Shown here one piece after another: positions 32,809 through 44,209 of a stretch of DNA of 64,000 bases; position 1 is the stretch's first letter, and every line of letters begins with the position of its first letter. This DNA comes from Lantana camara (Eukaryota; Streptophyta; Magnoliopsida; Lamiales; Verbenaceae). Under the pieces are notes generated by a model. That model did no database searches. It was not told the origin of the DNA and saw nothing but the letters and a program-made list of their open reading frames with translations. The translations under genes were made by a program, and so were the position numbers. The DNA lies in assembly GCA_037501455.1 (NCBI GenBank), contig CM074858.1:97436001-97500000 (forward strand), written 5' to 3'.

Positions 32809-35364
32809 TGTAGCACCCGAAGTGCAGGGTGCCACATCCCCCGCACTTTAGGTCGATCCACATACGAAATGAGTAATCCGTACATGAACCAACCTATAGC
32901 GAACGGGTGACAATAAAATAAAACAACTAGCTAGGCGGGACTAACCCCAAACCACATCAATCAATGCATAATAACATAAGCGAAAACATATGTAACCATG
33001 TCACTAATCAGGTACGGTTTATGACAAACATATACAATTCTCTGATAATGCCATAACGGATTACAACAATTCATATGCAACAATAACTAAAATGAACCAT
33101 GCTCGACTCGAATGCAAAGACTGGACTTGACTTAATTCCCGCCTAACACGCACCTGCAAGAACCTGAAAGGTGGAGGCGTCAGTCTATGGAAGACTGAGT
33201 GAGGGGCATAAACAAATATTAGCGTAGATAACATGCAAGTTATAATCTCGGGTGAAGTTTTAGGAAAGGAAAAACAATATAAATTCAATTATAAGGTAAC
33301 ATCGCCCGAGATTACAACTATCAGATTTAACACTTTAATCACTTTCAATCAATCAATCAGTGGCCCTGGCGAGTGAGGGCAATTCTCCAACCTTTACTCC
33401 GACAGTGTACAATCACAATACTTTCAATTAATTAAGTGGTCATACAAGTAATTACAGTGCACAAGTAGCAGTTTCATGAACTCCTTCTTCCTCAAATGAT
33501 GGGAAGGTTAGCTAGACTTCAACCATCCACGATCACGGTGTACATGAGGTTCATGACTCCCACGTACGGGAATCCTTCCTCCACCAAACCTCCTGGTGGA
33601 TTCAGGGTTCATTCCCACGGTATGAGAGGAGTGCAGAGTTACCCTTCACCCCATGCTTGTTGGGTTATTCATACACTAACTCTCGGGCCCACAGTACACG
33701 ATACATGAATACTCGCCAAAACACGGTCACGATTCAATCACGGTAATACGACTTGCTTTCAATGAACACGGCTTATTTCAATGAACATGGCTTGCTTTCA
33801 ATCACTTGAGAGTTTAGGAATGATTATAGATATATATATACCGTTTGACCCAAAACTCCACATAAGGGTTATACGGGGTTCTAGATAACTAGCAATTAAA
33901 CCTCACCTGACAGGCGACAATACGAATCAAGGATGCATGAACGTGCTCAGTCGATCAATAATATCCGTCCTGGAGAAAAACTGGACAAGAAAGGGAACAT
34001 TGTGCAATCATGAGACATGACTTAATAATGATACCAAATATGATGCATAGCGTAATCATGTAACGAGATGACATGCATTATCATATGTAGCATGTTACAA
34101 TCATATTCTTACATGTAATTGATCATATAATATGTTGGGGTCAATTAAGGGTAAAGGAAAGGAAATGGAAATCTCAATTTTATGCAGAAACTTACTGCCT
34201 CTCCAGGGGTCTGGGAACGGCCGTTCTGGCCCTTAGTTCGAAATGGGAAGGGCTGTTCCCAGCTCCTCGAAGTTGCTCCCCGAAAATGGGAACGGCCGTT
34301 CCGACTGTAAGCCAAAATGGGAAGGGCTGTTCCCGTTCTCGCCAGCACACAGTCACATTCAAACATGGGAACCCCGTTCCCAATTACAAAGGGAACGGAA
34401 AGGGTTGTTCCCGTTATGTAGAAGATGCAGAAACAGGGCATGAAACAGGGGATGCACGAAGCACTCTCCAATTCATCATAATCATCATAATTTTAATCAT
34501 AAAATGCAAGTTTTCTAGGAATTAACATGTATACATACTCAAAGTGCAATAAAATCCAAGATAAATAATCAAACCATGCTTGATCATCAAGAATCATGAG
34601 TTTCAAGTTCATATATGAATTCATCATATAACATCAAATTCTCCAAGATTTCATGCATGAATCTAAGTTAAAATCATGAATTCATGTATCAAACAATAAA
34701 TCATCCATTTATTTCATGAATTCATAAACCCTAGCTCCAAGAATATCTTCAAAGATTCACATTTATAAACTTTCATATACCTTAAAGAAAAGAGATGGAA
34801 GAAGATGATGGAGCTTCAAATCTTGGAATTTCTTGAAAAACTTGGTTGAAATCAATGAAATCTCTTCTTCTTTTCTTGATGATTGAACCGAGTGCAACAA
34901 GAAGCAAAGTGTTAAAGATTTTGGATGAAAAATGAAATTGGAAGAATGGAGAAAGCTTATTACGTGATTCATCTCCTCAAATTTGATGAAATGTTCAAAT
35001 TGTAATTTAATCCTCCAATTCTCTAAGTTATGCAATCAAGGATGAAAGTTTGAAGAATGATCAATTGAGTCCAAGAAATAATCATGCAATTAGGTCCTCA
35101 AATTTAAAAGAATGGTCAATTAAGGACACATAAGCAATTAAGTCATGTTCGGCAATTAATTCACGTAACAATCGAATCCAATTAGTGCAATAAATCTCAA
35201 CTTGATACATATTTCACATAATTCTAAACATGTTGAAATAAAATTTATAAAATTACTGTAACACATATAAGTTGAATAAACGAAAATAATAAATTAAAAT
35301 CCTAACTCTCGAAAAACTCACACGTGTCGTGCGTACTTGAATAACCGAAAATCGGGGCGTTACA
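32809..35364 (-). repeat. 3' LTR of LARD 2 (2556 bp)
   Basis: Its first 490 bp on plus match 36456-36952 closely. It contains the hairpin cluster at 34213-34412. Short ORFs in it have no recognisable product. Confidence 0.85.
34213..34412. repeat. Six GGGAA...TTCCC hairpins in the LARD 2 LTR
   Basis: The hairpins are at 34213-34227, 34245-34260, 34288-34302, 34319-34334, 34367-34381 and 34391-34412. Each has a GGGAA arm and a TTCCC-type arm (the first reads TTCT) around a variable centre (CGGCCG, GGGCTG, CCCCG or a longer one). Spacing is 24-48 bp and the sequence between hairpins is not conserved. Confidence 0.8.
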
Positions 35365-35621
35365 ATTCTCTCCCCGTTAAGAGGATCTGGTCCCCAGATC
35401 CACTTTCTTGAATTCTTGGAATTTAATTGACTCTCCCGTGTTCATCCCACGCGGGTTGGCCAGTCCCCTCCCCCCCCGTCAGGGATTAGTTCGAAAGAGG
35501 TCTTCAATCAACAAGATCCCTCTAATACTGTTAAGTCACGACCCTCACTTACCGGAATCTACTCACTCGAAAGAAAATCTAATCTGCCGCTAGAACAAGT
35601 TGACAAGTAACAAGTAATAAT

Positions 35622-35726
35622 GAGAGTGCCCCGTCTCTCAAACAAGCAATGAGAGAACCCCGTCTCTCGAACAAGCAACGAGAGAACCCCGTCTCTCGAA
35701 CAATCATGAGAGAATCCCCATCTCTC
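35622..35726 (-). repeat. Tandem hairpin array in the LARD 2 interior
   Basis: Four units of about 29 bp are present: 35622-35639, 35651-35668, 35680-35697 and 35708-35726. Stems are GAGAG(A)/(T)CTCTC and loops are tgccccgt, accccg, accccg and atcccca. Position (interior, near the 3' LTR) and loop sequence match the array in LARD 1. Confidence 0.85.
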
Positions 35727-36435
35727 ACGCACACAAAATAAAGTCTAGGAGAGCGATGAAATAAAATTCACATAACTATCACGTAAGGAGCAGATAGGAA
35801 TACCAATTACGTCAATTTATCATTCATATAAAAGTAAATTAACGACTGACAAGGAATCAAATGTGATAATAATGAAATATATGATGCACGTGATATGCAT
35901 GTCTGTGTGTACCGTTCACCTTTGATTGAAATTTTTTCATTGTGGTAGTTCGGTTGAACGCTTGATTCTTTAATTGGTACTTCCTTCACTGTTCGATCAT
36001 ATCCATAAGTTTAAATTATTTCCTTGGCCGGCTCTCCCCCTTAATAAAGAAAATAAGAATTTTCTTTCTTACTCCTTTTGAAGTCCGGAATGGATGTCCA
36101 ATTGTTCAAACTTTACTCAACTCGGCAAAACTGGATTGATGGTTGTAACAGGAATGAAGAATATCTACTAACAATAAACACTAAATCATGCATGCCGGTT
36201 AAGATGTTAATGAACATATAACATTTATAAACAATTTAAAATGCAAAATTTAACAATCAATTTCAACAAAGTTCAAATAGACAAGTTGAACATATAAACT
36301 TCCAAGCCGTATAAGGTCAATTAATCAACACTCGGTGGCACGAATTAATGCAACGCACAAGTTACCAAATAATTCCTAAGCCGTACGACCTACACTTGAC
36401 ACGACACGACACTAGAACCTCGGTTTTGCAATCGG

Positions 36436-36447
36436 GCTTTGATACCA
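36436..36447 (-). other. Primer-binding site of LARD 2
   Basis: TGGTATCAAAGC in element sense lies eight bases from the truncated 5' LTR. It differs at one position from the site in LARD 1. Confidence 0.85.
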
Positions 36448-36952
36448 CCTTAAGATGTAGCACCCGAAGCGCAGGGTGCCACATCCCCCGCACTTTAGGT
36501 CGATCCACATGCGAAATGGGTAATCCGTACATGAACCAACCTATAGCGAACGGGTGACAATAAAATAAACCATCTAGCTAGGCGGGACTAACCCCAAACC
36601 ACGTCAATCAATGCATAATAACATAAGCGAAAACATATGTAAACATGTCACTAATCAGGTACGGTTTATGACAAACATATACAATTCTCCTATAATGCCG
36701 TAACGGATTACAACAATTCATATGCAACAATAACTAAAATGAACCATGCTCGACTCGAATGCAAAGACTGGACTTGACTCGATTCCCGCCTAGCACGCAT
36801 CTGCAAGAACCTGAAAGGTGGAGGCGTCAGTTTATGGAAGACTGAGTGAGGGACATAAATAAATATTAGCGCAGATAACATGCAAGTTATAATTTCGGGT
36901 GATGTTTTAGGAAAGGGAAAACAATATAAATTCAATTATAAGGTAACATCGC

Positions 36953-37468
36953 TAATATTCTAACAGTTTAGTAATTCATCACACCATCATAATTATTGCT
37001 CCAATAATTATTTCTTTATAAATAACAGTTTTGTCAAACTTCATCCCTACTACTCTAATCACGCAAATAAATAAGCAAGTGAGCTTCTAAAAAACCCAAT
37101 GTTTCTTTTGATATTCTAACATATATCGCAATTTAAGTAGAAAAAACAATAAATATAATCAAATTGACACGTTACGTTTGCTATTTTAATTCACGAGTCT
37201 AAAATAAATAATAATTTGAACATTAAATTATCTTTTCATTCATTTTGTTCATAATAGTCGTTATAAAATATAATATCAAGTACATCATACCATCATATAA
37301 AACAATAAATATGATCCATCGATATAATTTAGCAGTTCGATTTAATGTTATATTTGTTGAATTAGAAATTTTACAATTAATTGATGCGAGCCGACTCTTT
37401 ATAAATACGATGCGTGGATTTGGCAGTAGATTCATTCTTACCTAAGATTGGCCTTTGGGAGCCCCTTG
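36953..37468. other. AT-rich sequence, no gene
   Basis: Abrupt loss of LTR homology at 36952 marks a deletion or recombination breakpoint. The sequence after it has no recognisable feature and does not continue the copia element that LARD 2 interrupted. Confidence 0.5.
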
Positions 37469-37764
37469 TAGGGGTGTTCATTCGGTAATACCGAACCGAA
37501 ATTTCGGTACACCATTTTGGAGAACCGAATACTGAACCGAACGGTTCGGTTCAATAAAAACCAAAATTATTTCGGTTCGGTTCGGTTCGGTAAAAAACCG
37601 TTCTACCGAAATTTTATATAAAAAAATAAAACCTGGAAAAAAAATAAAAAAAATATAGTATATCATATATATTATATAATATATTAAAAGTATTATATAT
37701 GTATATATATATATATATATTATGTATGGATAATAATCTGACTAATATATATAAATATAATATG

Positions 37765-37806
<42 letters not shown>

Positions 37807-37970
37807 GGTATTCGGTACGGTACGGTATACCGTATCGGAATACCGATACCGAAATTAAAAAAAAAAAAAAAAAAAACCGAATACCGAACCGAAATTTCGG
37901 TTCGGTAATCGGTACCGAAATTTCGGTTTCGGTCGGTTCCCTCTGTTTTACCGAATTGTGCTAACCCCTA
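37469..37970. mobile_element. hAT-like MITE (~500 bp)
   Basis: The terminal inverted repeats start taggggtgttcattcggt on the left and, in reverse complement, taggggttagcacaattcggt on the right. Flanking 8-bp direct repeats are imperfect (gccccttg at 37461-37468, ggcgcttg at 37971-37978). The body is a palindrome of aaccgaaccgaa and ttcggttcggt words around an AT core with (TA)n tracts at 37690-37800. It has no coding capacity. Confidence 0.75.
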
Positions 37971-37978
37971 GGCGCTTG

Positions 37979-38944
37979 TAATACCTGGCCATTGACGAAT
38001 TGATTGAAAAATTATCTATCTGATAACAAGATTAACCTTTAGTACTTTCCAATAATAAATAAAAATTTTAGAGTTAAATTTGTGTCTTCACTTGATTAAG
38101 ATATTCACCAAACATTGTCAATTATGGTAGAAGTTAAAAATATAATTGTTTTTACTGTAAAATTTATAAATTTTTATCCATCTTTGAATATCTATATAGG
38201 GATTAATAGGCTTTCTATTAATATATATCTCAATACCTTTCTGATTATTTAATTTATGCATTATTTTCCTAACCCAATTTGTTAATTTTCTAGTTTAGTT
38301 CTCCTTGCCATGTCTTTTTCGACGTTTCTAATGTATGTTTTCAGATATTGTTTATAGGGTCATTCAGTTTGTGCAATAAATATATATTTTTCCAACTGTG
38401 GCTTACATGTTGAATTGACACATTTGCTATAACATGCCTTATAAAAGCAAAAGTACGCAAATAATTCAAAGGATGATCATATAAAGAAATAAACTCATTT
38501 TTGTTTTACATCACAAACATATAATATTAAAATATTTCAATAAAATGACATAAAAATTAAGAAAGATAAATTAATGATTGCTTCCATTACCATTAGTAAG
38601 TACGTCTTATATATAGACAAATTTATTAAATTTCAATAAATAACAATAATTTTATAAAATCATATATTCCGTAAGTTGTGAACACTTTTATATGTTAGTC
38701 TTCAAGACTGCCTGCTTAGAAATTTCAGTTGACAAATATGCATACCAAATTGGGACAACGTCAAAGATGATTGAAGATATTAATTCTTTTCCACTAAAAA
38801 GATAGTCAAGAAACGGTTAATTATAATCTATACTATTTTTTTTTAGAAGAATAATATCATAGGATCAAATCAGGCCATGGAAGTCGAGCCTTGATGAAAT
38901 AAGATATTATAATCATGAAATAAGATATGCCTTGATGGCTTCTA
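37979..38944. other. AT-rich sequence, no gene
   Basis: No gene was recognised. A 16-bp word ggccatggaagtcgag occurs at about 38873 and again at about 38982, so the start of the adjoining gag scrap may be locally duplicated. Confidence 0.45.
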
Positions 38945-39430
38945 AAATTTAAAGTCATAGAGTATACTGATGCAGTATTGAGGGCCATGGAAGTCGAGTC
39001 TGAAACACAAGATATGCGATCGGTTCCAGTACCAACCAATGTAATGAATAAATCTTCTGGGCCGTAGAGATCGAACAACCTGCACATAAAAAGCTACCAA
39101 AATTGGAAAACAGACCAGCGGGCAATAAACCAAATCCAACTCCACATTCAATGGGGGCCCATGCTCCAGAACATAAGTGTGAGTTTTGTGGCAGACCAAA
39201 CCATCAAGAGAATAATTGTTGGAGAAAGTTGGGTCGTTGTACCCGGTGTGGCAACGACCAGCACTTAGATCAGAAATTGCCCAAGAACACAACCACAGCA
39301 AGGTCCGAGAACACCAATAAGAAATACTCAACAGGCTGGAGGAGCAGAGAGACCAGTAATTCGTGCTCGGGCTTATGCATCAGGGGGAGAAGAGGAACAA
39401 GTTGATCCAAATGCAATCATAGCAGGTACG
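38945..39430 (+). pseudogene. Ty3/gypsy gag C-terminal fragment with zinc knuckles
   Basis: Plus-strand remnants read as the end of a gypsy gag. A basic linker leads to a CCHC-like knuckle (CEFCGRPNHQENNC) and a second Cys pair (CTRCG), and then, after a frameshift near 39330, to ARAYASGGEEEQVDPNAIIAG, which resembles the gag-protease junction. A stop lies upstream at about 39057. The fragment ends where minus-strand APX homology begins (39436), so the two junk fragments abut. Confidence 0.75.
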
Positions 39431-39435
39431 TCAAA

Positions 39436-39511
39436 CATTAGCTCCACCTCTTTGTGGCCTCTCTTCAATGTTCTTGTTATAAGTACCAGCATCATGTCAA
39501 CCCAGTCGAAC
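39436..39511 (-). pseudogene. Chloroplast-type ascorbate peroxidase pseudogene, downstream exon fragment
   Basis: On the minus strand this reads V-R-L-G-stop-H-D-A-G-T-Y-N-K-N-I-E-E-R-P-Q-R-G-G-A-N. That is the active-site helix region conserved in stromal and thylakoid ascorbate peroxidases, with the expected Trp before His-Asp-Ala replaced by TGA. It is preceded in sense by a T-rich acceptor ending in ag. It follows the exon at 40096-40193 in phase 0 across 584 bp of intron. Homology stops after 76 bp at the junction with the gypsy gag scrap. The parent enzyme removes hydrogen peroxide in the chloroplast; this copy cannot. Confidence 0.75.
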
Positions 39512-40095
39512 CTATTTAAGAGAAGGCCATATTTATCCACATAACATAACATCAATTATACACATTACCATAATGAAAAAGAATAATATGCATTCTGTAT
39601 ATGTTGATTGATTGAAAATCAAGTATTAGAGCAGAACAAACCATCTGGATATGGGCATAATTTTGATGGGAGAATTCATTCAACCTTAACTAATCTCATT
39701 CCCTGAGGTATCCAATCTCACCCTTCCTTTGACATATACAATTTTTAAACTCACATTTGTCTAGTACTTCATTAGCCAATTTCACCCAGTTAATGCAAAT
39801 ATATTATGCGCCTTCTCCGCCTATCCATATATAAATTGTTCATCAAACGTAAACTAAGCCTCTCCCCACCCCACCCCTAAGCTATGCCTCTAAGATCTAA
39901 ATAGGCGCATATAAATTATTCAACTAATGTAAAAACCCTACGAAAAACATTCTTCAGCACTTAACATGTACAAAAAGTGGGTAAAACGCATTTCGAATAA
40001 GACCAACTCTTCAAACAAATCCATCAGCTCATTATCCCACAGCAAGAGCAAAACAAAAGCAAAACAAAATGCAAACAACGTCAAAAAACAATTAC

Positions 40096-40193
40096 CAAAA
40101 TACGATGACAGAACTTAGTCTTGAGAAGCTCTTTCACATCCTCCTTAGCACCTTTTAGTTGCTCAGGCTCCGACGCGAATCACCTCGGCGCCG
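40096..40193 (-). pseudogene. Chloroplast-type ascorbate peroxidase pseudogene, upstream exon
   Basis: This is a 98-bp exon on the minus strand with acceptor 'atttgacag' and donor 'gtaatt'. Its translation reads [35 protein letters not shown]. This is the start of the mature chloroplast APX domain (a Cys to stop change near the start, and His-Arg where His-Pro is usual). Kept introns show the copy came from genomic DNA and not from mRNA. The exon with the transit peptide was not found; the expected place is filled by tandem repeats. Confidence 0.7.
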
Positions 40194-40202
40194 CTGTCAA
40201 AT

Positions 40203-40545
40203 AAGCAACTCTAGAGCTCGACAATCCCCACACCGCGCTCTTCTAATCAACACAAGAAAATACAAACGAACTAAGCATAATACCAGGACCAAAAAGTAAT
40301 AAGCAATTCTAGAGCTCGACAATCCCCGCACTGCCCTCTTCTAATCAACACATAAAAATGCTACACTAAGCATAATACCAGGAAAATCAACACACAAAAA
40401 TGGTAAACTAAGCATAATACCAGGATAAAAAAGCACTAAGCAATTCTAGAGCTTGATAATCCGCGCACCGCGGTCTTCTAATCAACACATAAAAATGCTA
40501 AACTAAGCATAATACCAGGATAAAAAAGCACCAATAAGCAATATG
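40203..40545. repeat. Tandem repeat in the upstream intron of the APX pseudogene
   Basis: Three main copies are present of a unit containing 'ctagagctcgacaatcc', 'cttctaatcaacacataaaaatg' and 'aactaagcataataccagga', near 40213, 40312 and 40449. A partial fourth copy of the end lies at 40380-40430. Unit length varies between about 100 and 137 bp. Confidence 0.8.
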
Positions 40546-42228
40546 AGTTGCGGCAGCGTACCATTGGTTATTTTCTTTCACATTTGAACAGCAGGAGAGG
40601 CGGACCTCTATAGCAGTTGCTAAAAGCATCATTTAAAAAGAAAGTAAACGAGATACATCACCTTGGCAAAATAGAATCTTCCAAATTCAATGGCGCTGGC
40701 TACAATCCCCACCTCCTACTGCAACTATCTGTTTGATTTAAGAAATATTTTACAAGGTATACGTGAAAGGAACACGCGCAGATAACTAAATTACAACATA
40801 GAATTCAATGGATGCAAAGACCACGGTACACGGCTCACATTCCTCACCTTTTCCGAACACGAGCAGATAACTAAATTACAGCATATAATTCAATGGAAGC
40901 CAAATTTTAAACCAAAGAAAACAGATAAATTAATCAAGATACCGAGACACATCTAGAAATTGATCGGGTGACTTTTCAAATCAAATGCTCTTTGCTTAAA
41001 ATAAATTAAATATACTGTTTAAGTATATGAGTTCTGAGTAAGTAAATTGATTGATACGCTCTAAATGGTTTCTTGTTAGTTAAATTAATTACATTCTTAT
41101 TTATTAAATAAAATATTTATTTCATTAAATGAAATGAATCATTATAACAATCAATATAATAAAATTTGTCTTTTAATGTAATTTCCTCTCATCCGTATAA
41201 TAATAGATAATGAATATCTGAGCTTCCTTGTAAACTTAGTTATAAAGTCGTGACATCCTGGTCATTAACTACGTGTCAACAAAATAAAGTGGGATAGCAT
41301 TTGCGTGTCATTGCTCTTCTGGGTGTACTCAGTCACTTTAATTATTTTATTCCAAATTATGATGTCAGAAAAGAAATAAAAAGATTTGTGTTCATAAGTT
41401 GGGTCTCGGTAGCTCATTTCTTTTTTTTTTTTTTTTTGACAACTCGGTAGCTCATTTCCAAACCCTCTAATTCAAGAATTCTAATTTTAGCAACCATTAG
41501 AAAATTAATTATTTCCTATGCCCGCTTTAAGGAGCCTGACTTAACTTCATCTATTGAACTTTATCAACCCTTTCATTTAACAAGAACAATAGATAGGTTA
41601 GGAAAGAAAAGAAGAGTGCAAACTCAGTCACTTTCCCTTGCAATTGACTTTGGTTATTTGATCTAAAATCTCTGACAAATTGGTATTACGAGTGAGGTAA
41701 GTAGTTCTCGTTGTTCATCGTTTTAAATTTAGTTTAACTATTGTTTGATATAAATTATTTTGAATAATTATTTAATGAGTTAACTGCACCAAACCCCCTG
41801 TGTTTGTTTCAATTTTCGAAAAAGACCCTCTTTTAAAAAAATTATTTCAAAAAACCTTACTTTATTTTATTTTTTACACACCGCGACCTTATTCCATTTG
41901 GTTAACTATTAAATCTTTTAACCCTAAAATACCCTTACTTTATATATTAAAATAGTATTAAAACTGTAAATATTTAATGTGTTAAGAATAAAAATATTAT
42001 AATTATATTATTTTTAAAATATACATATTTAAAATATGCATATTATATTAAAAAATTAAAAATATATAAATATTAAAAATCATTTTTTATGGTTTTAAAT
42101 ATATATTAAAATATACAAATAAATGAATTATTATTATTTTTAAAAATATTATGAATAATAAAAATATATAAAGATATATTTATATTTATATTTCTAATTT
42201 AGAAAATATAATATTTATATATCCATAT
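40546..42228. other. AT-rich sequence, no gene
   Basis: A 35-bp block (gcagataactaaattac.. ..attcaatgga) occurs at about 40779 and again at about 40865. The stretch at 41780-41950 (loss of GC, with 'ctgcaccaaaccccctgtgtttg') resembles generic plant transposon ends but was not classified. No exon of APX or another gene was recognised. Confidence 0.45.
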
Positions 42229-43944
42229 TGATGGAGCATAAATATAACGAGGCCACGTTATGACGCGTGGGCCCTCATGGATTCGGCACTTATATCTTCG
42301 GGCCAACTTAGCCGTCCTCATAAACCACTTGGAAATGGCTAAAGTCTGGCAATTGGCAAAACTACAAGTCTTCCCTTGGGCCCTCATAGGATCCCTCGAG
42401 CCCCTCGGGCCCTCATAGTTCCTCTGGCCCTCATTGGACCCTTGGGCCCTCATTGGTCTCTGGCCCTCATTGGACCCTCGGGCTCTCATTGGACCCCCGC
42501 GTCCCTCAGGCCCTCATTGGACCCTTGGGCCCTCATTGGTCCCCGGGCCCTCAATGGACCCTCGCGTCCCTCAGGCACTCATTGGTCCCCGGGCCCTCAT
42601 TGGACCCTCGCGTCCCTCAGGCCCTCATTGGACCTCGGGCTCTCATTGGACCCTCGCATCCCTCAGGCCCTCATTGGACCCTTGGGCCCTCATTGGTCCC
42701 CGGGTCCTCATTTGACCCTCGGGCCCTCATTGGTCTCTGGCCCTCATTGGACCCTCGCGTCCCTCAGGCCCTCATTGGACGCTTGGGCCCTCATTGGTCC
42801 CCGAGCCCTCAATGGACCTTCGAGTCCCTTAGCCACTCATTGGTCCCCGGGCCCTCATTGGACCCTCGCGTCCCTCAGGCCCTCATTAGACCCTCGGGCT
42901 CTCATTGGACCCTTGCGTCCCTCAGGCCCTCATTGGACCCTTGGACCCTCATTGGTCACTTGGCCCTCAATGGACCCTCGCGTCCCTCAGGCACTCATTG
43001 GTCCCCGGGCCCTTATTGGACTCTCGTGTCCCTCGGGCCCTCATTGGTCCCTCGGGCCCTCATTGGATTCTCCGGCCCTCATTAGTCCTTGGGCCCTCAT
43101 TGGACTCTCGGGCCCTCATTGGATCCCTGGGGCCTCATTGGTCCCTGGGCCCTCATTGGATCCCTCGGGCCCTCATTGGACTCTCGCGTCCCTCATTGGA
43201 CCCTCGGGCCCTCATTGGTCCCTGGGCCCTCATTTGACTCTCGGGCCCTCATTGGTCCTCGGGCTCTCATTGGACCCTCGCGACCTTCAGCGGACCCTCG
43301 GGCCCTCATTAGTCCCTTGGCCCTCATTTGACCCTCGGGCCCTCATTGGTCCCCGGGCCCTTATTGGACCCTCGAGCCCCTCAGGCCCTCATTGGAATAC
43401 ATAAAGTTGGGACCCCTCAAGGTCCTCTATCCTAAAGGTGCCTCAAGCCTACACACCAAGCGCGTTAACCCCTCGATAACAACCATGTAGTGCTTTCTGA
43501 CATTCCGTACTTGGTAGTGCACCTGCTACCATTGCTTTACAACCACCTTTATGGCAGGCCTACAGATGCTTTTCCACAGATCTCTCACATTGGGCCACGT
43601 GTCTAGGGCAACACTAGGTTTGGGACCACTTGATCAGATTACCCAAAACACCCTTGCCCTCAACTTATAAATAAGGGATTCTTCTCACAGGAAGTCATCT
43701 TCTCCGGAGCACTCTGCACTAAAAAAACTGGGTACACTTTCCTCCATTTACTTCTTCTCAAGCTCTGCATTACCTTCACCATAACTGTACCTTGACTGCA
43801 CTTCCTTGGTGTTATCCTAGTTGGAAGAACCCACACTCAAAAGGAAACCCAGTTCCTGAGGCTTCGTGCCTATGATGGTCTTCCCTTCCCAAACAAAATG
43901 TTAAAGTGTTGGTTGTATCTTAAGAATCTAATTCCTGCACCATC
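42229..43944 (+). repeat. 5' LTR (1716 bp) with internal minisatellite at about 42390-43400
   Basis: About 1 kb of the LTR is a degenerate array of ccctcattgga, ccctcgggc and cgcgtccctcagg words, with a basic step of about 20 bp and higher-order steps. The 342-codon plus ORF over it is repeat-driven low complexity, not a gene. After the array come a TATA-like cttataaataagg (about 43665) and a 3' part ending caccatca. The start is repeated at 46816. Confidence 0.9.
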
Positions 43945-43948
43945 ATTT

Positions 43949-43964
43949 TTGGCGCCGTCTGTGG
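43949..43964 (+). other. Primer-binding site, tggcgcc type
   Basis: tggcgccgtctgtggg lies four bases after the 5' LTR. This class of site is used by Tat/Ogre-type gypsy elements in place of tRNA-Met. Confidence 0.85.
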
Positions 43965-44041
43965 GAAACCATCATCCTCTTCATCTTCATCAGATTCTTT
44001 CTCTTGAGCTAGTTGAGAAGTAACACCAGCAGTCTTCAATC

Positions 44042-44209
44042 ATGGTGACAGCAACAAGATCTAGAATTGAGGACAACAGAGGCGTTCTTTCTCCAGTAAA
44101 TGAGGAGAATCCGGGAGGCGGAGCTAGCAATGCTGATGTCACCGCCGCACCAACCGGTAACACCCCGTGGATGGGAATATTTCTCTCCAATGAGGGGACT
44201 GCAAGTTAA
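44042..44209 (+). pseudogene. Gag N-terminal remnant
   Basis: A 55-codon ORF starting MVTATRSRIEDNRG ends in TAA at 44207. It is the first ATG after the primer site and has the usual place of a gypsy gag start. No further domain follows in frame. Confidence 0.45.

Larger units (their letters stand above)
32809..36952 (-). mobile_element. Second LARD-type element, one LTR truncated
   Basis: The complete 3' LTR is 32809-35364 (2556 bp, tgtagcacccg...ggcgttaca on plus), the interior is 35365-36455, and the 5' LTR starts at 36456 but homology stops at 36952 after about 500 bp. A primer site (TGGTATCAAAGC, one change from tRNA-Met type) at 36436-36447 gives the minus orientation. No coding capacity was found. 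LTR ends, interior words and hairpin array are shared with LARD 1, but the LTR bodies are otherwise different, so this is a sister family. The target duplication cannot be tested because the right end is lost. Confidence 0.85.

Noticed and set aside
38942..39331. 129-codon minus ORF
   Set aside because: It is a shadow of the plus-strand gypsy gag zinc-knuckle fragment.
39373..39555. 60-codon minus ORF
   Set aside because: It is a different frame over the APX exon fragment; the homologous frame is interrupted by a stop.
42376..43404. 342-codon plus-strand ORF (PHWTLGPS-like repeats)
   Set aside because: It is produced by the minisatellite in the gypsy LTR. Overlapping frames are also open, and no non-repetitive domain exists.
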